In this document: positions 26,362 through 34,209 of the stretch, in pieces
Layout: each line of letters begins with the position of its first letter
Position numbering within the stretch: position 1 is the first letter of the stretch
DNA from: Desulfobacterium sp.
GTDB taxonomy: Bacteria; Desulfobacterota; Desulfobacteria; Desulfobacterales; Desulfobacteraceae
DNA length: 39,339 nucleotides
Assembly (NCBI GenBank): GCA_016342325.1
Contig: JAEINR010000061.1
Location: forward strand, 1-39,339
Reading direction: 5' to 3'
Notes under the pieces: generated by a model
What the model saw: the letters and a program-made list of their open reading frames with translations, nothing else
Told to the model about the DNA's origin: nothing
The model's database searches: none
Program-made: the position numbers and the translations under genes

Positions 26362-27528
26362 TTATCTTTCGATGTAACTGGGCTGCATGGCCTCGGGTGC
26401 CTGGCGGATGAAAAACGAGTCCGTCATTCCGGAGATGAAATCCCTGACAATTTCAACATGGGAGTGGTTCTCCTTGTAGGCATCGCAGAGACCGTCGTGG
26501 AAGCGCCTGAGCATGGGCTGGGCGAGTTTTCCGGTCTCAAGGTCATTGAGGTAGAGGTCAAACAGATAGAGGTAGATCTCCTTGACCGGTTTCAAGTGCT
26601 CCTTGATGCTGGGTTCGGAGTAGATCCGTTCGTAGTTAAACGCTTTCAACTGTTTGAGGGCCTCGGAGACCTCCTCGGTAAAGGAAAGAAAGGGTCTTCT
26701 CAGGCTGTTGGAGATCAGATCCGTCACCAGTTTAAAGACGATGGTGCCGTTGGTGATGCCCAAAAGATCCTGGCTTAATTCGGGCAGCTCCTCCCGTTGT
26801 ATCAGTTTGAGCCGCACGGCATCCTCCATGTCCCTTCCCACATAGGCAATGGTGTCCGCCATCCTGACCACGCATCCTTCCAGGGTCATGGGCACGGGGA
26901 GCGGGCGCTCAAGGGTTTTCATCTCCTTGACCAATGCGTCAAACTCGGCAAAGCCCCTGTTCCTTTCGGGTTTGAGTTTTTTTGAATGCACTTCACCGTT
27001 GTGGCAGAGGATCGCATCCAATGTCTGGAGGGTCAGGTTCCACCCCTTGCCCTTGCGCTCGAGCTGTTCCAGGAATTGGATGCTCTGCACATTATGGTGG
27101 AAGTATCCGGCGTCGTTGTTCCGGCACAACTTTGATAGAATGCGTTCTCCGTCATGGCCGAAGGGCGGGTGGCCAAGGTCGTGGCCAAGGCTTGCCGCTT
27201 CAATGAGGTCCTCGTTGAGGCCCAGGAAGCGACCAATGGTTCTGGCAATCCGTGAGACGAGCTGGACATGGAGAACCCTGTGGGTGAGGTGGTCGTTTTT
27301 AATGAGGGAAAAGACCTGGGTCTTGTCTATGTACCGGGTATAGGCAAGGGAGTTGAGGATGCGGTCGGCGTCCAGGCTGAACGCCTGGCGGTAGCCGTCG
27401 TCAAGGCGATTATCCGGTGACCGGCGTTTTCCATCCTCGCTGAACGAGGCCAGGGGGGAGAAAAATTCCCTCTCTCTTTGGTTGAGGATATCCTTCATCC
27501 ACCCCGGTTTTGTGTCTATGGAACTCAA
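26362..27528 (-). CDS. dGTPase-like HD-domain phosphohydrolase
   Basis: A 388-residue HD-superfamily hydrolase of the deoxyguanosinetriphosphate triphosphohydrolase-like type, which removes triphosphate from dNTPs. Metal ligands are H83 (LTHRVLHV) and H116-D117 (SLGHDLGHPPFGH), with the fourth in RMADTIAY. The family N-terminus DGYRQAFSLDADRIL (44-58) and YTRYIDKTQVF are intact. The start is TTG at 27528 with AAGGGG just before it; an ATG at 27498 would shorten it by 10 residues and is a reasonable alternative. It lies 12 bp after mrp and 4 bp before the UPF0280 gene. Confidence 0.9.
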   Translation of the reverse strand: MSSIDTKPGWMKDILNQREREFFSPLASFSEDGKRRSPDNRLDDGYRQAFSLDADRILNSLAYTRYIDKTQVFSLIKNDHLTHRVLHVQLVSRIARTIGRFLGLNEDLIEAASLGHDLGHPPFGHDGERILSKLCRNNDAGYFHHNVQSIQFLEQLERKGKGWNLTLQTLDAILCHNGEVHSKKLKPERNRGFAEFDALVKEMKTLERPLPVPMTLEGCVVRMADTIAYVGRDMEDAVRLKLIQREELPELSQDLLGITNGTIVFKLVTDLISNSLRRPFLSFTEEVSEALKQLKAFNYERIYSEPSIKEHLKPVKEIYLYLFDLYLNDLETGKLAQPMLRRFHDGLCDAYKENHSHVEIVRDFISGMTDSFFIRQAPEAMQPSYIER

Positions 27529-27540
27529 TAAGCCCCTTTA

Positions 27541-28404
27541 TTATAGCTGCTTGGTGATGTTTGCCACAATGACTTCAAAGGCTTTTGCAAATTCGCTCTC
27601 CGCGTTCTCCAGGACAACGGGAGATCCGGCATCACCGGACTTGACCACTTCGGTGTCAAAGGGAATGGAGCCGAGGAACGTAAGTCCTTCTTTTTCCGCA
27701 GTTCTCTGTCCGCCGCCGCTCTTGAAAAGCTCGATGGTCTCGTTGCAGTGGGGGCATTTGTAGGGTCCCATGTTCTCCAGAAGGCCCAGGGTCTCCATCT
27801 TGACAGTTCTGCAGAAGGAGATGGATTTTCTGACGTCGGCAAGGGCGACTTCCTGGGGAGTGGTCACAACAACCGCCTTGGCGTCCTTGATGGTCTGGAC
27901 AACGGTCAGGGGCTCGTCACCGGTTCCCGGAGGGGCGTCGATGATCAGAAAGTCCAGGTCTCCCCACTCTACGGAGCCGACAAACTGTTTGATCATTCCT
28001 GTCTTTGCCGGGCCTCGCCAGATGATCGCCTGGTCCTTGTCCTGCATCAGGGCCTGGATGGAGACGACCTTGAGGTTCTCTCCGATCATTTTTGGCAGCA
28101 GCAGCTTGTTTTCGGAGATGTCCAGAAGTTCTGTCATGCCAAACATCTGGGCAATGGAGGGGCCGTGGAGGTCCACATCCATGAGGCCTGTCTTAAATCC
28201 TTTTTGGGCAAGGCTTGCCGCAAGGTTCGCCGATACGCTGCTCTTTCCAACGCCGCCTTTGCCGCTCAGGACGAAAATCTTGTTCTTTATCTTTGAAAGT
28301 GATGTGGCGATCATCTCTTCCTGGAGTTGTTCCTGGGATTTTTCCTGGCCCTGGGAGGGGCAGCCGCCCCCTTTTTTTGCTTGGTCCATGTTGTCATACA
28401 GCAT
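27541..28404 (-). CDS. Mrp/NBP35-type Fe-S cluster carrier ATPase
   Basis: A 287-residue cytoplasmic P-loop protein that binds and transfers 4Fe-4S clusters. The deviant Walker A is GKGGVGKSS at 48-56, followed by DVDLHGPS (77-84) and IIDAPPGTGDE (154-164). The cluster-binding CPHC is C217/C220. A further C15 sits in a GGGCP segment near the N-terminus, as in NBP35-type members. AAGGAG is upstream, with long spacing to the ATG at 28404; the ATG at 28389 is the alternative. Likely required for maturing Fe-S enzymes, which are abundant in this organism (for example Rnf). Confidence 0.93.
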   Translation of the reverse strand: MLYDNMDQAKKGGGCPSQGQEKSQEQLQEEMIATSLSKIKNKIFVLSGKGGVGKSSVSANLAASLAQKGFKTGLMDVDLHGPSIAQMFGMTELLDISENKLLLPKMIGENLKVVSIQALMQDKDQAIIWRGPAKTGMIKQFVGSVEWGDLDFLIIDAPPGTGDEPLTVVQTIKDAKAVVVTTPQEVALADVRKSISFCRTVKMETLGLLENMGPYKCPHCNETIELFKSGGGQRTAEKEGLTFLGSIPFDTEVVKSGDAGSPVVLENAESEFAKAFEVIVANITKQL

Positions 28405-28462
28405 AATATATTATATCTCCTTTGAGTTGGGATTATGAATAATCACCTCAAGATAATTATCA

Positions 28463-29236
28463 TCATTCGATTTCTGTCAAGGAGAATACCGACTCTTTTA
28501 CGGGAACATCCGGATAAAAACTAGTGATCTCCAGGGTCAGGGTTCTGCCCGAAGAATCATTGATGACGGTTTTCATGGGTATGGTGTGACTTCCGTAGCT
28601 TTTCAGGTCCCTGCGTTCTGTCGAATAAATCGGGTCTCTGTTGTTGTTAAGACGCTGGAATCCAAGGATTTGATTCTTTTGGTCAACCTGGACCGTACCC
28701 ACGGTTCCCCGCCACTTTCGTGCCAGCACCAGGGTGGTTTCGGATGATGGCCCATCGGTTGACAGCATGGCACTGTCAAAGGGTTCCATGGGGATCCGGC
28801 CAGCTAAAAGGGAGATGATTTCCTGGATCCGAACCGGCATGGAGATGACTCGCTTTAATGAGGGGTTGGGGTCTTTGATCCGATGGGGCGAGTGTTCGCC
28901 CGTGTGGGAGACAAAGAACACCTGGGTTCCGTCGGCAAGAATAGTTTCCAGGGGAAGGCCGCTTTTGAGGATTGTCAAGCGGATCTTGTCGGGGAGGAAA
29001 GCTGCCCAGGCAATCTTGAACCGCTGGCTTGTGTTCTCGTCTGCCAGGGTTACCCGGGCAGTGCCTTTAAAAGTCTGAAGCCCAGGGTTGATGGATGTTA
29101 CCCGGGCGGCAAGAAGCGTTGCTATCGGGTCCTGTGTCCGGGCGTCTCTGGGGGTCAGGCCTGCACATCCGGTCAAGAGCACCAGGGCCGCACCAAGGAG
29201 GAACAGGTTGAGTCGGTGGGTTCTATTGGGGCTCAT
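28463..29236 (-). CDS. Outer-membrane-type lipoprotein (LolB/DUF4292-like)
   Basis: A 257-residue lipoprotein. The lipobox LLTGC ends at C24 with A at +2, which points to the outer membrane. The mature part is beta-rich and starts with a region like the LolA/LolB or DUF4292 fold (INPGLQTFKGTARVTL, FKIAWAAFLPDKIRLTIL). It starts inside the end of the TPR lipoprotein gene (14-bp overlap), so the two are translated together and probably act together at the outer membrane. A role in lipoprotein transport is only a possibility. Confidence 0.72.
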   Translation of the reverse strand: MSPNRTHRLNLFLLGAALVLLTGCAGLTPRDARTQDPIATLLAARVTSINPGLQTFKGTARVTLADENTSQRFKIAWAAFLPDKIRLTILKSGLPLETILADGTQVFFVSHTGEHSPHRIKDPNPSLKRVISMPVRIQEIISLLAGRIPMEPFDSAMLSTDGPSSETTLVLARKWRGTVGTVQVDQKNQILGFQRLNNNRDPIYSTERRDLKSYGSHTIPMKTVINDSSGRTLTLEITSFYPDVPVKESVFSLTEIE

Positions 29237-30968
29237 TTAGCTGCTGTTCCAGAAGTTTTATTTTGGTGTCCAGGTCGGGATTGCTTTCTTTGGTGTTTGA
29301 ACGGGCTTTTTTATAGGTCTCAAGGGCCTTCTCCAGTCGGTTGTCCTCCATGTAGGCATCCCCCAGGTGTTCGGTGATCACCGGGTCGAACTGGGTCAGG
29401 TCTGCCGCTTTTTCGAGGGTTGTCACCGCCTTTGAAATGAGTCCCTTCTTGTAGTATATCCACCCGAGGCTGTCGGTGATGAAACCGTCCTCCGGCTTGA
29501 TGGCAAGGGCTCTGGATACCAGTTCTTCGGCCACGACAAGGTTTTCTCCCATCTCAGCATAGGTGTAGCCAAGGTAGTTCAGGGCATTGGCATTGGCGGG
29601 TTCGAGGTCGATCACCCGCTTCATGGACTCGATGCACGCCTTTTTTTCGCCGGACTTGTCCTGGACGATGCCGAGCCTGAAGATCAGGGCCGTGTTGGTT
29701 TCAGACAGGGCAATTCCCTTGTTTAAAAGGGTAATGGCCTTTTCATAGTGCTGTCCTTCCTCGTAGAACGAGGCAAGGTACATGATGATGTCGATATCCT
29801 CGGGCATCTCCTGGTGCTTGGCTTCCAGGAATTTTATGGCTTTCTCTTTCTGGTCATTTTCACTATAGGAAAAGGCGATGTGAACGATGGTCTTCTTGTA
29901 GTGTTCGGAGTCAGGCTTTACCTTTAAAAAGTGCTTGATCGTCTTACGGGTCTGTTTTAGGCTGTCAAACGAGATCCCTGCCAGGTAGTGGAGGGTTGAG
30001 TCCTGGGGTGCGCCTTTGAGCATCCCCGTGAAAACAATCGAGGCATCCTTGTATCGCTTTGATCCGATGAACTCCCGTGCGGTTATAATGGTGATGCCGC
30101 GGTTCTGTAAACTTTTTTTCCCCATGTCGGCCAGGAGGGGTACGGCTTCATCCTTGTTTCCATGGTTGTGGTAAAATAATGGAAGCTCCAGTGCCGCCCG
30201 GATGTTGTCGTTGTCTATCTCAAGGATCTCTTTATATAGTTTGATGATCTTTGGGGCTGTTTTGGGGGTGACCGGATTCTGGTAGATGGTGATGAGCTCG
30301 AACCGGGGTTCCACCAGGGGCGGGTTGAGTTCCAGGGTCTTTAGAAACTCTTTTTCAGCATAGTCGGGATTTTTTTTTATCACATGGATCTTGCCCAGGA
30401 AAAAGTGTGCGGCGTAGGAGTCCGGAAAGTGATCGGCCATTTTTGTATAAAGGCGGAATGCTTCGTCCGTGTTGCCTGAATCCATGTGCATGCGCCCGAG
30501 GATAAGGTAGATGTTCTCCTGGTCGGGATTGAGTTGAAGAACCTTTTGATATATATCCCTTGCTTCGCTTTCCTGGTTCAGCATCTGTCTGAGCTTTCCA
30601 AGGATCAACAGCGAATCTGTGTTTTCAGGGTCAAGGGCCACCAGGCTCTGTGTAACTTTAAGTGCCTTAGTTGTCTCTTTCTTATGAAGGTAGAGGGCGA
30701 TCAGTTCTTTTTTTAAAAACGAAGATGCAGGATCTTTTTCCACGGCCTTGAGCAGTGAAACCAGGGCCTTATCGTATTCCGCCTGTTTCTTGTAGAGCTC
30801 GGAGCGGGTGTAATGGTAATAAGGCGACTGCTGTAGATCCTCTTCAGCTACATCACCAGGGTTCGCCGGGGGCGACTCATTGGTTTGGGCGGGTCCTGGG
30901 ATCGTTGCGCAGCCTGTCGCCATAAGGGCCAATATCAGCAGATAGAAAAAGCATCGTGTTTGTTTCAT
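29223..30968 (-). CDS. TPR-repeat lipoprotein
   Basis: A 581-residue lipoprotein. Lipobox MATGC with the cysteine at residue 20. From about residue 50 onward it is built of 34-residue tetratricopeptide repeats, about 13-14, with typical ALxLDPENxxAxxxLG consensus elements (for example LEPANANALNYLGYTYAEMG). It is a protein-interaction scaffold exposed to the periplasm. It follows the sigma-factor gene by 46 bp and overlaps the next lipoprotein by 14 bp. A role in envelope assembly or secretion is likely; the partner is unknown. Confidence 0.88.
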   Translation of the reverse strand: MKQTRCFFYLLILALMATGCATIPGPAQTNESPPANPGDVAEEDLQQSPYYHYTRSELYKKQAEYDKALVSLLKAVEKDPASSFLKKELIALYLHKKETTKALKVTQSLVALDPENTDSLLILGKLRQMLNQESEARDIYQKVLQLNPDQENIYLILGRMHMDSGNTDEAFRLYTKMADHFPDSYAAHFFLGKIHVIKKNPDYAEKEFLKTLELNPPLVEPRFELITIYQNPVTPKTAPKIIKLYKEILEIDNDNIRAALELPLFYHNHGNKDEAVPLLADMGKKSLQNRGITIITAREFIGSKRYKDASIVFTGMLKGAPQDSTLHYLAGISFDSLKQTRKTIKHFLKVKPDSEHYKKTIVHIAFSYSENDQKEKAIKFLEAKHQEMPEDIDIIMYLASFYEEGQHYEKAITLLNKGIALSETNTALIFRLGIVQDKSGEKKACIESMKRVIDLEPANANALNYLGYTYAEMGENLVVAEELVSRALAIKPEDGFITDSLGWIYYKKGLISKAVTTLEKAADLTQFDPVITEHLGDAYMEDNRLEKALETYKKARSNTKESNPDLDTKIKLLEQQLNEPQ

Positions 30969-31014
30969 AGTAGGGTGTTATTCTCCGTTTGTCCCTGGTC
31001 ATACAGTCCGTGAT

Positions 31015-32025
31015 TTAGAGTTGGCTGTGGTCGTAGGCATCAAAGTCGGGCATTTCGTTCTTAAAGTATTCTTTCATCTTTTTGATGATATTGTTTTCGA
31101 TCTGCCTTACCCGTTCCCGGGATATGCTGTATTCCTCTCCGATCTCCTGGAGCGTGAAGGGTTCGTCCGAAAATATCCTTTTGGTAAAAATGTCCAGCTC
31201 CCGCTGATTAAGGGTGCTGGTGAACTCTTTTACCCTGACATGGAGAATATCCTCGATCTCCTTTCTTGCAACCCGCTCTTCGGTGGAGTCGCTCTCCACG
31301 TTGATAAATTCGATTCGTTCAGTGTCGGAATCATTTCTAAGGGGTTCGTCAAGGGAGAGATCCCAGCCGTCCAGGCGCTGGTCCATTTCAATGATCTCCT
31401 GCTCTGACACGCCCATTCGTTCGGAAAGAAGTCTGGGCCCCGGATCAAACCCCTCTTCAATCAGTTTTTGCTTCTCTTTTTTCAGCCTGAAAAAGAGTTT
31501 GCGCTGTCCCTGGGTGGTTCCTATCTTGACCAGGCGCCAGTTGTCCATGATGAATTTCAGGATATAGGCCTTTATCCAGAACGATGCATAATAAGAGAAC
31601 TTGACCTTTTTATAAGGGTCAAATTTTTTCACAGCCTTGACAAGGCCGATGTTCCCTTCCTGGATGAGGTCCAGCAGGTTCTGCATCCATATCCTCTGGA
31701 AATCCAAAGCAATCTTCACCACAAGTCTGAGGTTGGAAGTGACCATGATGTATGCGGCGTCACTGTCGTTCTCCTCTTTTATCTTGGTGCCGAGATCGAT
31801 CTCTTCATCCCTTGTGAGAAGTCTGTACCTGTTGATCTCGGCAAGATAACTCTGCAGGGGATCCGCCTTGACAAGGGCTTTGCTGGTAGAGGCTTTTTTA
31901 TCCTTTGGTACAAGATACCCTTTGCGGGTGGATGGTTTTTCGGTCTCTTTGTTGTTTTTTGTCTTCGTCTTCGGCTTCGTCTTTGTCTTCGGCTTCTTTT
32001 TCTTAGTTTGTGTCTCTTTATTCAT
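31015..32025 (-). CDS. rpoH: Sigma-32 (RpoH)-type RNA polymerase sigma factor
   Basis: A 336-residue group-3 sigma-70 factor. After a 50-residue very basic Lys/Thr/Pro segment (KPKTKTKPKTKTK-type repeats) come region 1.2 (LQSYLAEINRYRLLTRDEE), region 2 (DLIQEGNIGLVKAVKKFDP, then SYYASFWIKAYILKFIMDNW), the RpoH-box-like TQGQRKLFFRLKKEKQKL, region 3, and region 4 with the helix-turn-helix TLQEIGEEYSISRERVRQIE. The RpoH box is why I choose sigma-32 over a sigma-70 paralogue. The N-terminal extension is not present in E. coli RpoH. First gene of a six-gene same-strand run. A sequence like TATAGT lies about 50 bp upstream, but no convincing -35 was found. Confidence 0.88.
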   Translation of the reverse strand: MNKETQTKKKKPKTKTKPKTKTKNNKETEKPSTRKGYLVPKDKKASTSKALVKADPLQSYLAEINRYRLLTRDEEIDLGTKIKEENDSDAAYIMVTSNLRLVVKIALDFQRIWMQNLLDLIQEGNIGLVKAVKKFDPYKKVKFSYYASFWIKAYILKFIMDNWRLVKIGTTQGQRKLFFRLKKEKQKLIEEGFDPGPRLLSERMGVSEQEIIEMDQRLDGWDLSLDEPLRNDSDTERIEFINVESDSTEERVARKEIEDILHVRVKEFTSTLNQRELDIFTKRIFSDEPFTLQEIGEEYSISRERVRQIENNIIKKMKEYFKNEMPDFDAYDHSQL

Positions 32026-32121
32026 AACTGTTCCTTGCTGTTAATGTGCATCCATATCATACTATACTAAAACCTGGTAAAGATCGATTAAAAAAAAATG
32101 AACCCCCCTTCAATTTTTTTC

Positions 32122-32150
32122 TGGACACAATAGAATTCCTTTGATATAAG
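32122..32150 (+). promoter_or_regulatory. Promoter of the tRNA-Arg gene
   Basis: TGGACA (32122-32127), a 17-bp spacer and TATAAG (32145-32150), followed 12 nt later by the first base of the tRNA. Close consensus match at ideal spacing. Confidence 0.75.
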
Positions 32151-32162
32151 TCCGTCTTGTTT

Positions 32163-32239
<77 letters not shown>

Positions 32240-32248
32240 TTTGGTATC

Positions 32249-32283
32249 AAGGCTTTCAGCGTTTTTCGTTGGAGGCCTTTTTT
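32249..32283 (+). terminator. tRNA-Arg terminator
   Basis: A 13-bp stem with a few G-T pairs, AAGGCTTTCAGCG (32249-32261) with CGTTGGAGGCCTT (32267-32279), closes a TTTTT loop and is followed by TTTT. Confidence 0.85.
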
Positions 32284-32288
32284 GTTGG

Positions 32289-32307
32289 GGGTGACAATAG
32301 GGTGACA
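32289..32307. repeat. GGGTGACA direct repeat pair, 11-bp period (arm-site-like, copy 1)
   Basis: GGGTGACA at 32289-32296 and again at 32300-32307, starting 50 bp past the CCA end of tRNA-Arg. One of three such pairs, each after a tRNA 3' end, all with a period of 11 bp. Confidence 0.7.
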
Positions 32308-32527
32308 CCTGGGCATACTTGCTCCCATCTTCCCCCTGATAACTATCCATTCCATGACCTTTGAATATTTCCCAGGGATTGACCATTGCCATCACATAAA
32401 AAAAGAGCCCATAGTCTCTCCTGACAATTGAAAAACCCATAAACAAGCTTTGATTCTTACCCCCCTCAAAACTTGTCTGTAAAAATATCCCTCCATCATT
32501 TTTCTGACAACTTCAACAAATTATGGC

Positions 32528-32589
32528 ATCCTTCATATCCGCATAAAAGTACTTTACACTTTTTTTAGTGTAAAGCAAGTATGAAGGAT
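32528..32589. repeat. Bipartite 62-bp palindrome
   Basis: Outer arms ATCCTTCATA (32528-32537) and TATGAAGGAT (32580-32589) are perfectly complementary. Inner arms CTTTACACT (32552-32560) and AGTGTAAAG (32567-32575) close a T6 loop. The two stems are joined by an asymmetric internal loop (14 and 4 nt). The inner part resembles an operator of a toxin-antitoxin or phage repressor type. No gene clearly follows. Confidence 0.75.
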
Positions 32590-33022
32590 ACCTAAACATT
32601 GTGGGAAAGATTCATTCGAATATTTTTTCTTCACCCCGGGCAAGAATAATCGGTTACGTTCCTGCCATGGAGGTGGGGGCCAGCTTATCCTCTGCCTGGA
32701 TAGCGCCTGTTGAGTGCTGCCAGCAGTTTCCACTTGCCCGGCTTTATCCCGATCACCCTCGACTATGCCTCCTGCCTGTCCATCCATGCAATATTAGAGA
32801 AAACTTGCTCCCCCATTCCGGCTGGATCCAGCCCCCTTATCCTCGATACAAAAAAACAGCCTCAGGTTAAAAGAGCTGATCTTGATCTGTCCAGGACGTA
32901 GCCCGTCAAGGAGAATCAATTCATTCTTAACATCGAGTCTTTAATCTTGCCTTTGGGTTTTTAAAAGGGTTGTCCTCAAACGCTAATTCATATTGGGAAA
33001 CGCTTTCTTTCAGGCATGCCGC

Positions 33023-33067
33023 TTCGTAATCAGCAAGCCAGCGGTTCGACTCCGCTCATCGGCTCCA
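33023..33067 (+). pseudogene. 3' half of a tRNA-Thr(CGU)-like gene (attachment-site remnant)
   Basis: The segment begins at the anticodon loop (TTCGTAA, anticodon CGT). It then shows the 3' anticodon strand TCAGC, a perfect T-arm AGCGG-TTCGACT-CCGCT, the acceptor strand CATCGGC and TCCA. No matching 5' half lies upstream: the pairing GCCGC/TCAGC already has two mismatches. Such orphan 3' halves are left where an integrative element joins a tRNA gene. It is followed by a strong terminator. Confidence 0.8.
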
Positions 33068-33078
33068 GCAAGATCAAG

Positions 33079-33110
33079 GGTTTTCAGAGTTTCTGCTGAA
33101 AACCTTTTTT
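33079..33110 (+). terminator. Terminator after the tRNA-Thr-like fragment
   Basis: Stem GGTTTTCAG (33079-33087) with CTGAAAACC (33096-33104), followed by six T (33105-33110). Confidence 0.9.
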
Positions 33111-33124
33111 ATTTGGACATTCAA

Positions 33125-33146
33125 TTTTGCCCACTTTTTGCCCACT
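33125..33146. repeat. TTTTGCCCACT tandem pair, 11-bp period (arm-site-like, copy 2)
   Basis: TTTTGCCCACT at 33125-33135 and an identical copy at 33136-33146, directly abutting. It begins 58 bp past the CCA end of the tRNA-Thr-like fragment. Confidence 0.75.
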
Positions 33147-33301
33147 CTGTAGATGATAACATGTGATGGTTGCCCCCCAAAAAGGGTATCCATTTCAACC
33201 TGTCCCGGCAAATTCAATAACCAAAGCAGCACTATTAATGCCACCCCTCTCAGGACTCAAGATCAGATAGATGGGATTTATCTTGATCATTATATGCCCT
33301 G

Positions 33302-33349
33302 GGACTACGAATCAGGGGGGTGCAAGTTCGAATCCTGCCAGGCGCACCA
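33302..33349 (+). pseudogene. 3' half of a tRNA-Arg-like gene (attachment-site remnant)
   Basis: It contains an anticodon-loop-like CTACGAA (ACG), a T-arm with one broken pair (GCAAG-TTCGAAT-CCTGC), then CAGGCGC and ACCA. The last 13 bases, CCAGGCGCACCA and onward, match the intact tRNA-Arg(UCU). The flank also agrees (TTGnTATCAAGG), so the two are related ends. The 5' half is missing and the anticodon stem does not pair. Confidence 0.8.
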
Positions 33350-33360
33350 CTTGATATCAA

Positions 33361-33393
33361 GGGTTTTCAACTTTCGGGTTGAAAACCCTTTTT
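33361..33393 (+). terminator. Terminator after the tRNA-Arg-like fragment
   Basis: An 11-bp perfect stem, GGGTTTTCAAC (33361-33371) with GTTGAAAACCC (33378-33388), loop TTTCGG, then TTTTT. Confidence 0.92.
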
Positions 33394-33407
33394 GCTTTTA
33401 TGGTGAG

Positions 33408-33427
33408 CTTCCACCATTCTTCCACCA
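33408..33427. repeat. CTTCCACCA direct repeat pair, 11-bp period (arm-site-like, copy 3)
   Basis: CTTCCACCA at 33408-33416 and 33419-33427, beginning 59 bp past the CCA end of the tRNA-Arg-like fragment. Confidence 0.7.
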
Positions 33428-33999
33428 CTTCTATAATGATGGGGCGTGAAATCATATGATGTTTGCCCATTACTTTCCATCCCTTTTGGATTATCTGGGA
33501 CCAGTCCCCGTCTCCCTCTTCGACTCTCCACCCTCTATCTCTGGGCAGAATGTCAACCAAGCATCGGGGATCTCCCTGGCCATAAAAAAGACTCCAAGGT
33601 AATCCGGGCCATGGGGTAATCCAATGTGTTGAAAAGCACCTTCCCGCTATCATACATCGATACCGAACGAATACCGGCATACACGGATGGACTATTCCCA
33701 GCCAATCCGTAAAAAACACCAAACGTCCCGGAGAGCCCGCATGCTTCCGGGGCGTTTTCTTTTGTGGCCTCGACCATATTCTCCAAGGCAGTTCGCACCT
33801 TCCCGGTTGGTACTGGGACCGTAAGAAATTCGGCTAAACTCGGTTAAATCTGGAAAGAAAACTTGTTTTTTTCATTTCATCTATATACCTTAAGCCCTGT
33901 TTAACCTAATGTAGCCGGATTGTGCCCCTATGGGATACCATCTGGTTAAACAACTTGACGAGCCGTTTGGACGGCCCTCAAAGAATGATGGAGCCTGCA

Positions 34000-34190
34000 A
34001 TGGAAGACAGATGGCTGTCCGTAGATGAAATTGGAGACTATCTCGGGATCAAGCGAGATACCGTTATAAGTGGATAAGCGAAAAAGGCATGCCCGCCCAT
34101 AAAATTGGCCGTCTTTGGAAATTCAAGAAAGACGAGGTCGATGCCTGGGTTCGTGAAGGAAAAGCTGGCGAAGTGACCGAAAGAAAATAA
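34000..34190 (+). pseudogene. Frameshifted excisionase/MerR-like HTH DNA-binding gene
   Basis: From the ATG at 34000 (GGAG 6 nt upstream) the frame reads MEDRWLSVDEIGDYLGIKRD, then hits TAA after about 25 codons. A one-base shift near 34063-34067 restores the standard continuation YKWISEKGMPAHKIGRLWKF, with a stop at 34188-34190 (about 63 residues in all). This is the helix-turn-helix protein often placed just upstream of type I hsdM genes, probably a local regulator. A single base appears to be missing (GTT-AT where GTnTAT is expected). The defect may be a real inactivation or a sequencing error. The stop is 19 bp before hsdM. Confidence 0.85.
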
Positions 34191-34209
34191 CATAATCAGG
34201 AGTTTATAG

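Larger units (their letters stand above)
32240..33984. other. Gene-poor integration hotspot (1.7 kb)
   Basis: I see no intact gene. The stretch holds the tRNA-Arg terminator, two tRNA 3'-half remnants with terminators, three pairs of 11-bp-period direct repeats, and a bipartite palindrome. At 33830-33849 TCGGCTAAAC is followed at once by TCGGTTAAAT (10-bp period). Short minus-strand frames beside each tRNA end show Trp/Lys- or His/Pro-rich tails similar to the C-termini of tRNA-integrating phage integrases, but no integrase body is present. The best interpretation is layered scars of past integrative elements. Confidence 0.7.

Noticed and set aside
32554-32870. Frames of 77-89 residues on both strands beyond the palindrome
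   Set aside because: Proline- and cysteine-rich composition on both strands, no ribosome site and no recognisable motif.
33153-33449. 98-residue plus-strand frame
   Set aside because: It runs through the tRNA-Arg-like fragment and its terminator, so it is not a real gene.
33357-33798. Two overlapping minus-strand frames of 121 and 81 residues
   Set aside because: The 121-residue one covers the terminator hairpin and the direct repeats. The 81-residue one (GTG start) has plausible protein-like stretches and could be a decayed gene fragment, but I recognise no family and cannot support it.
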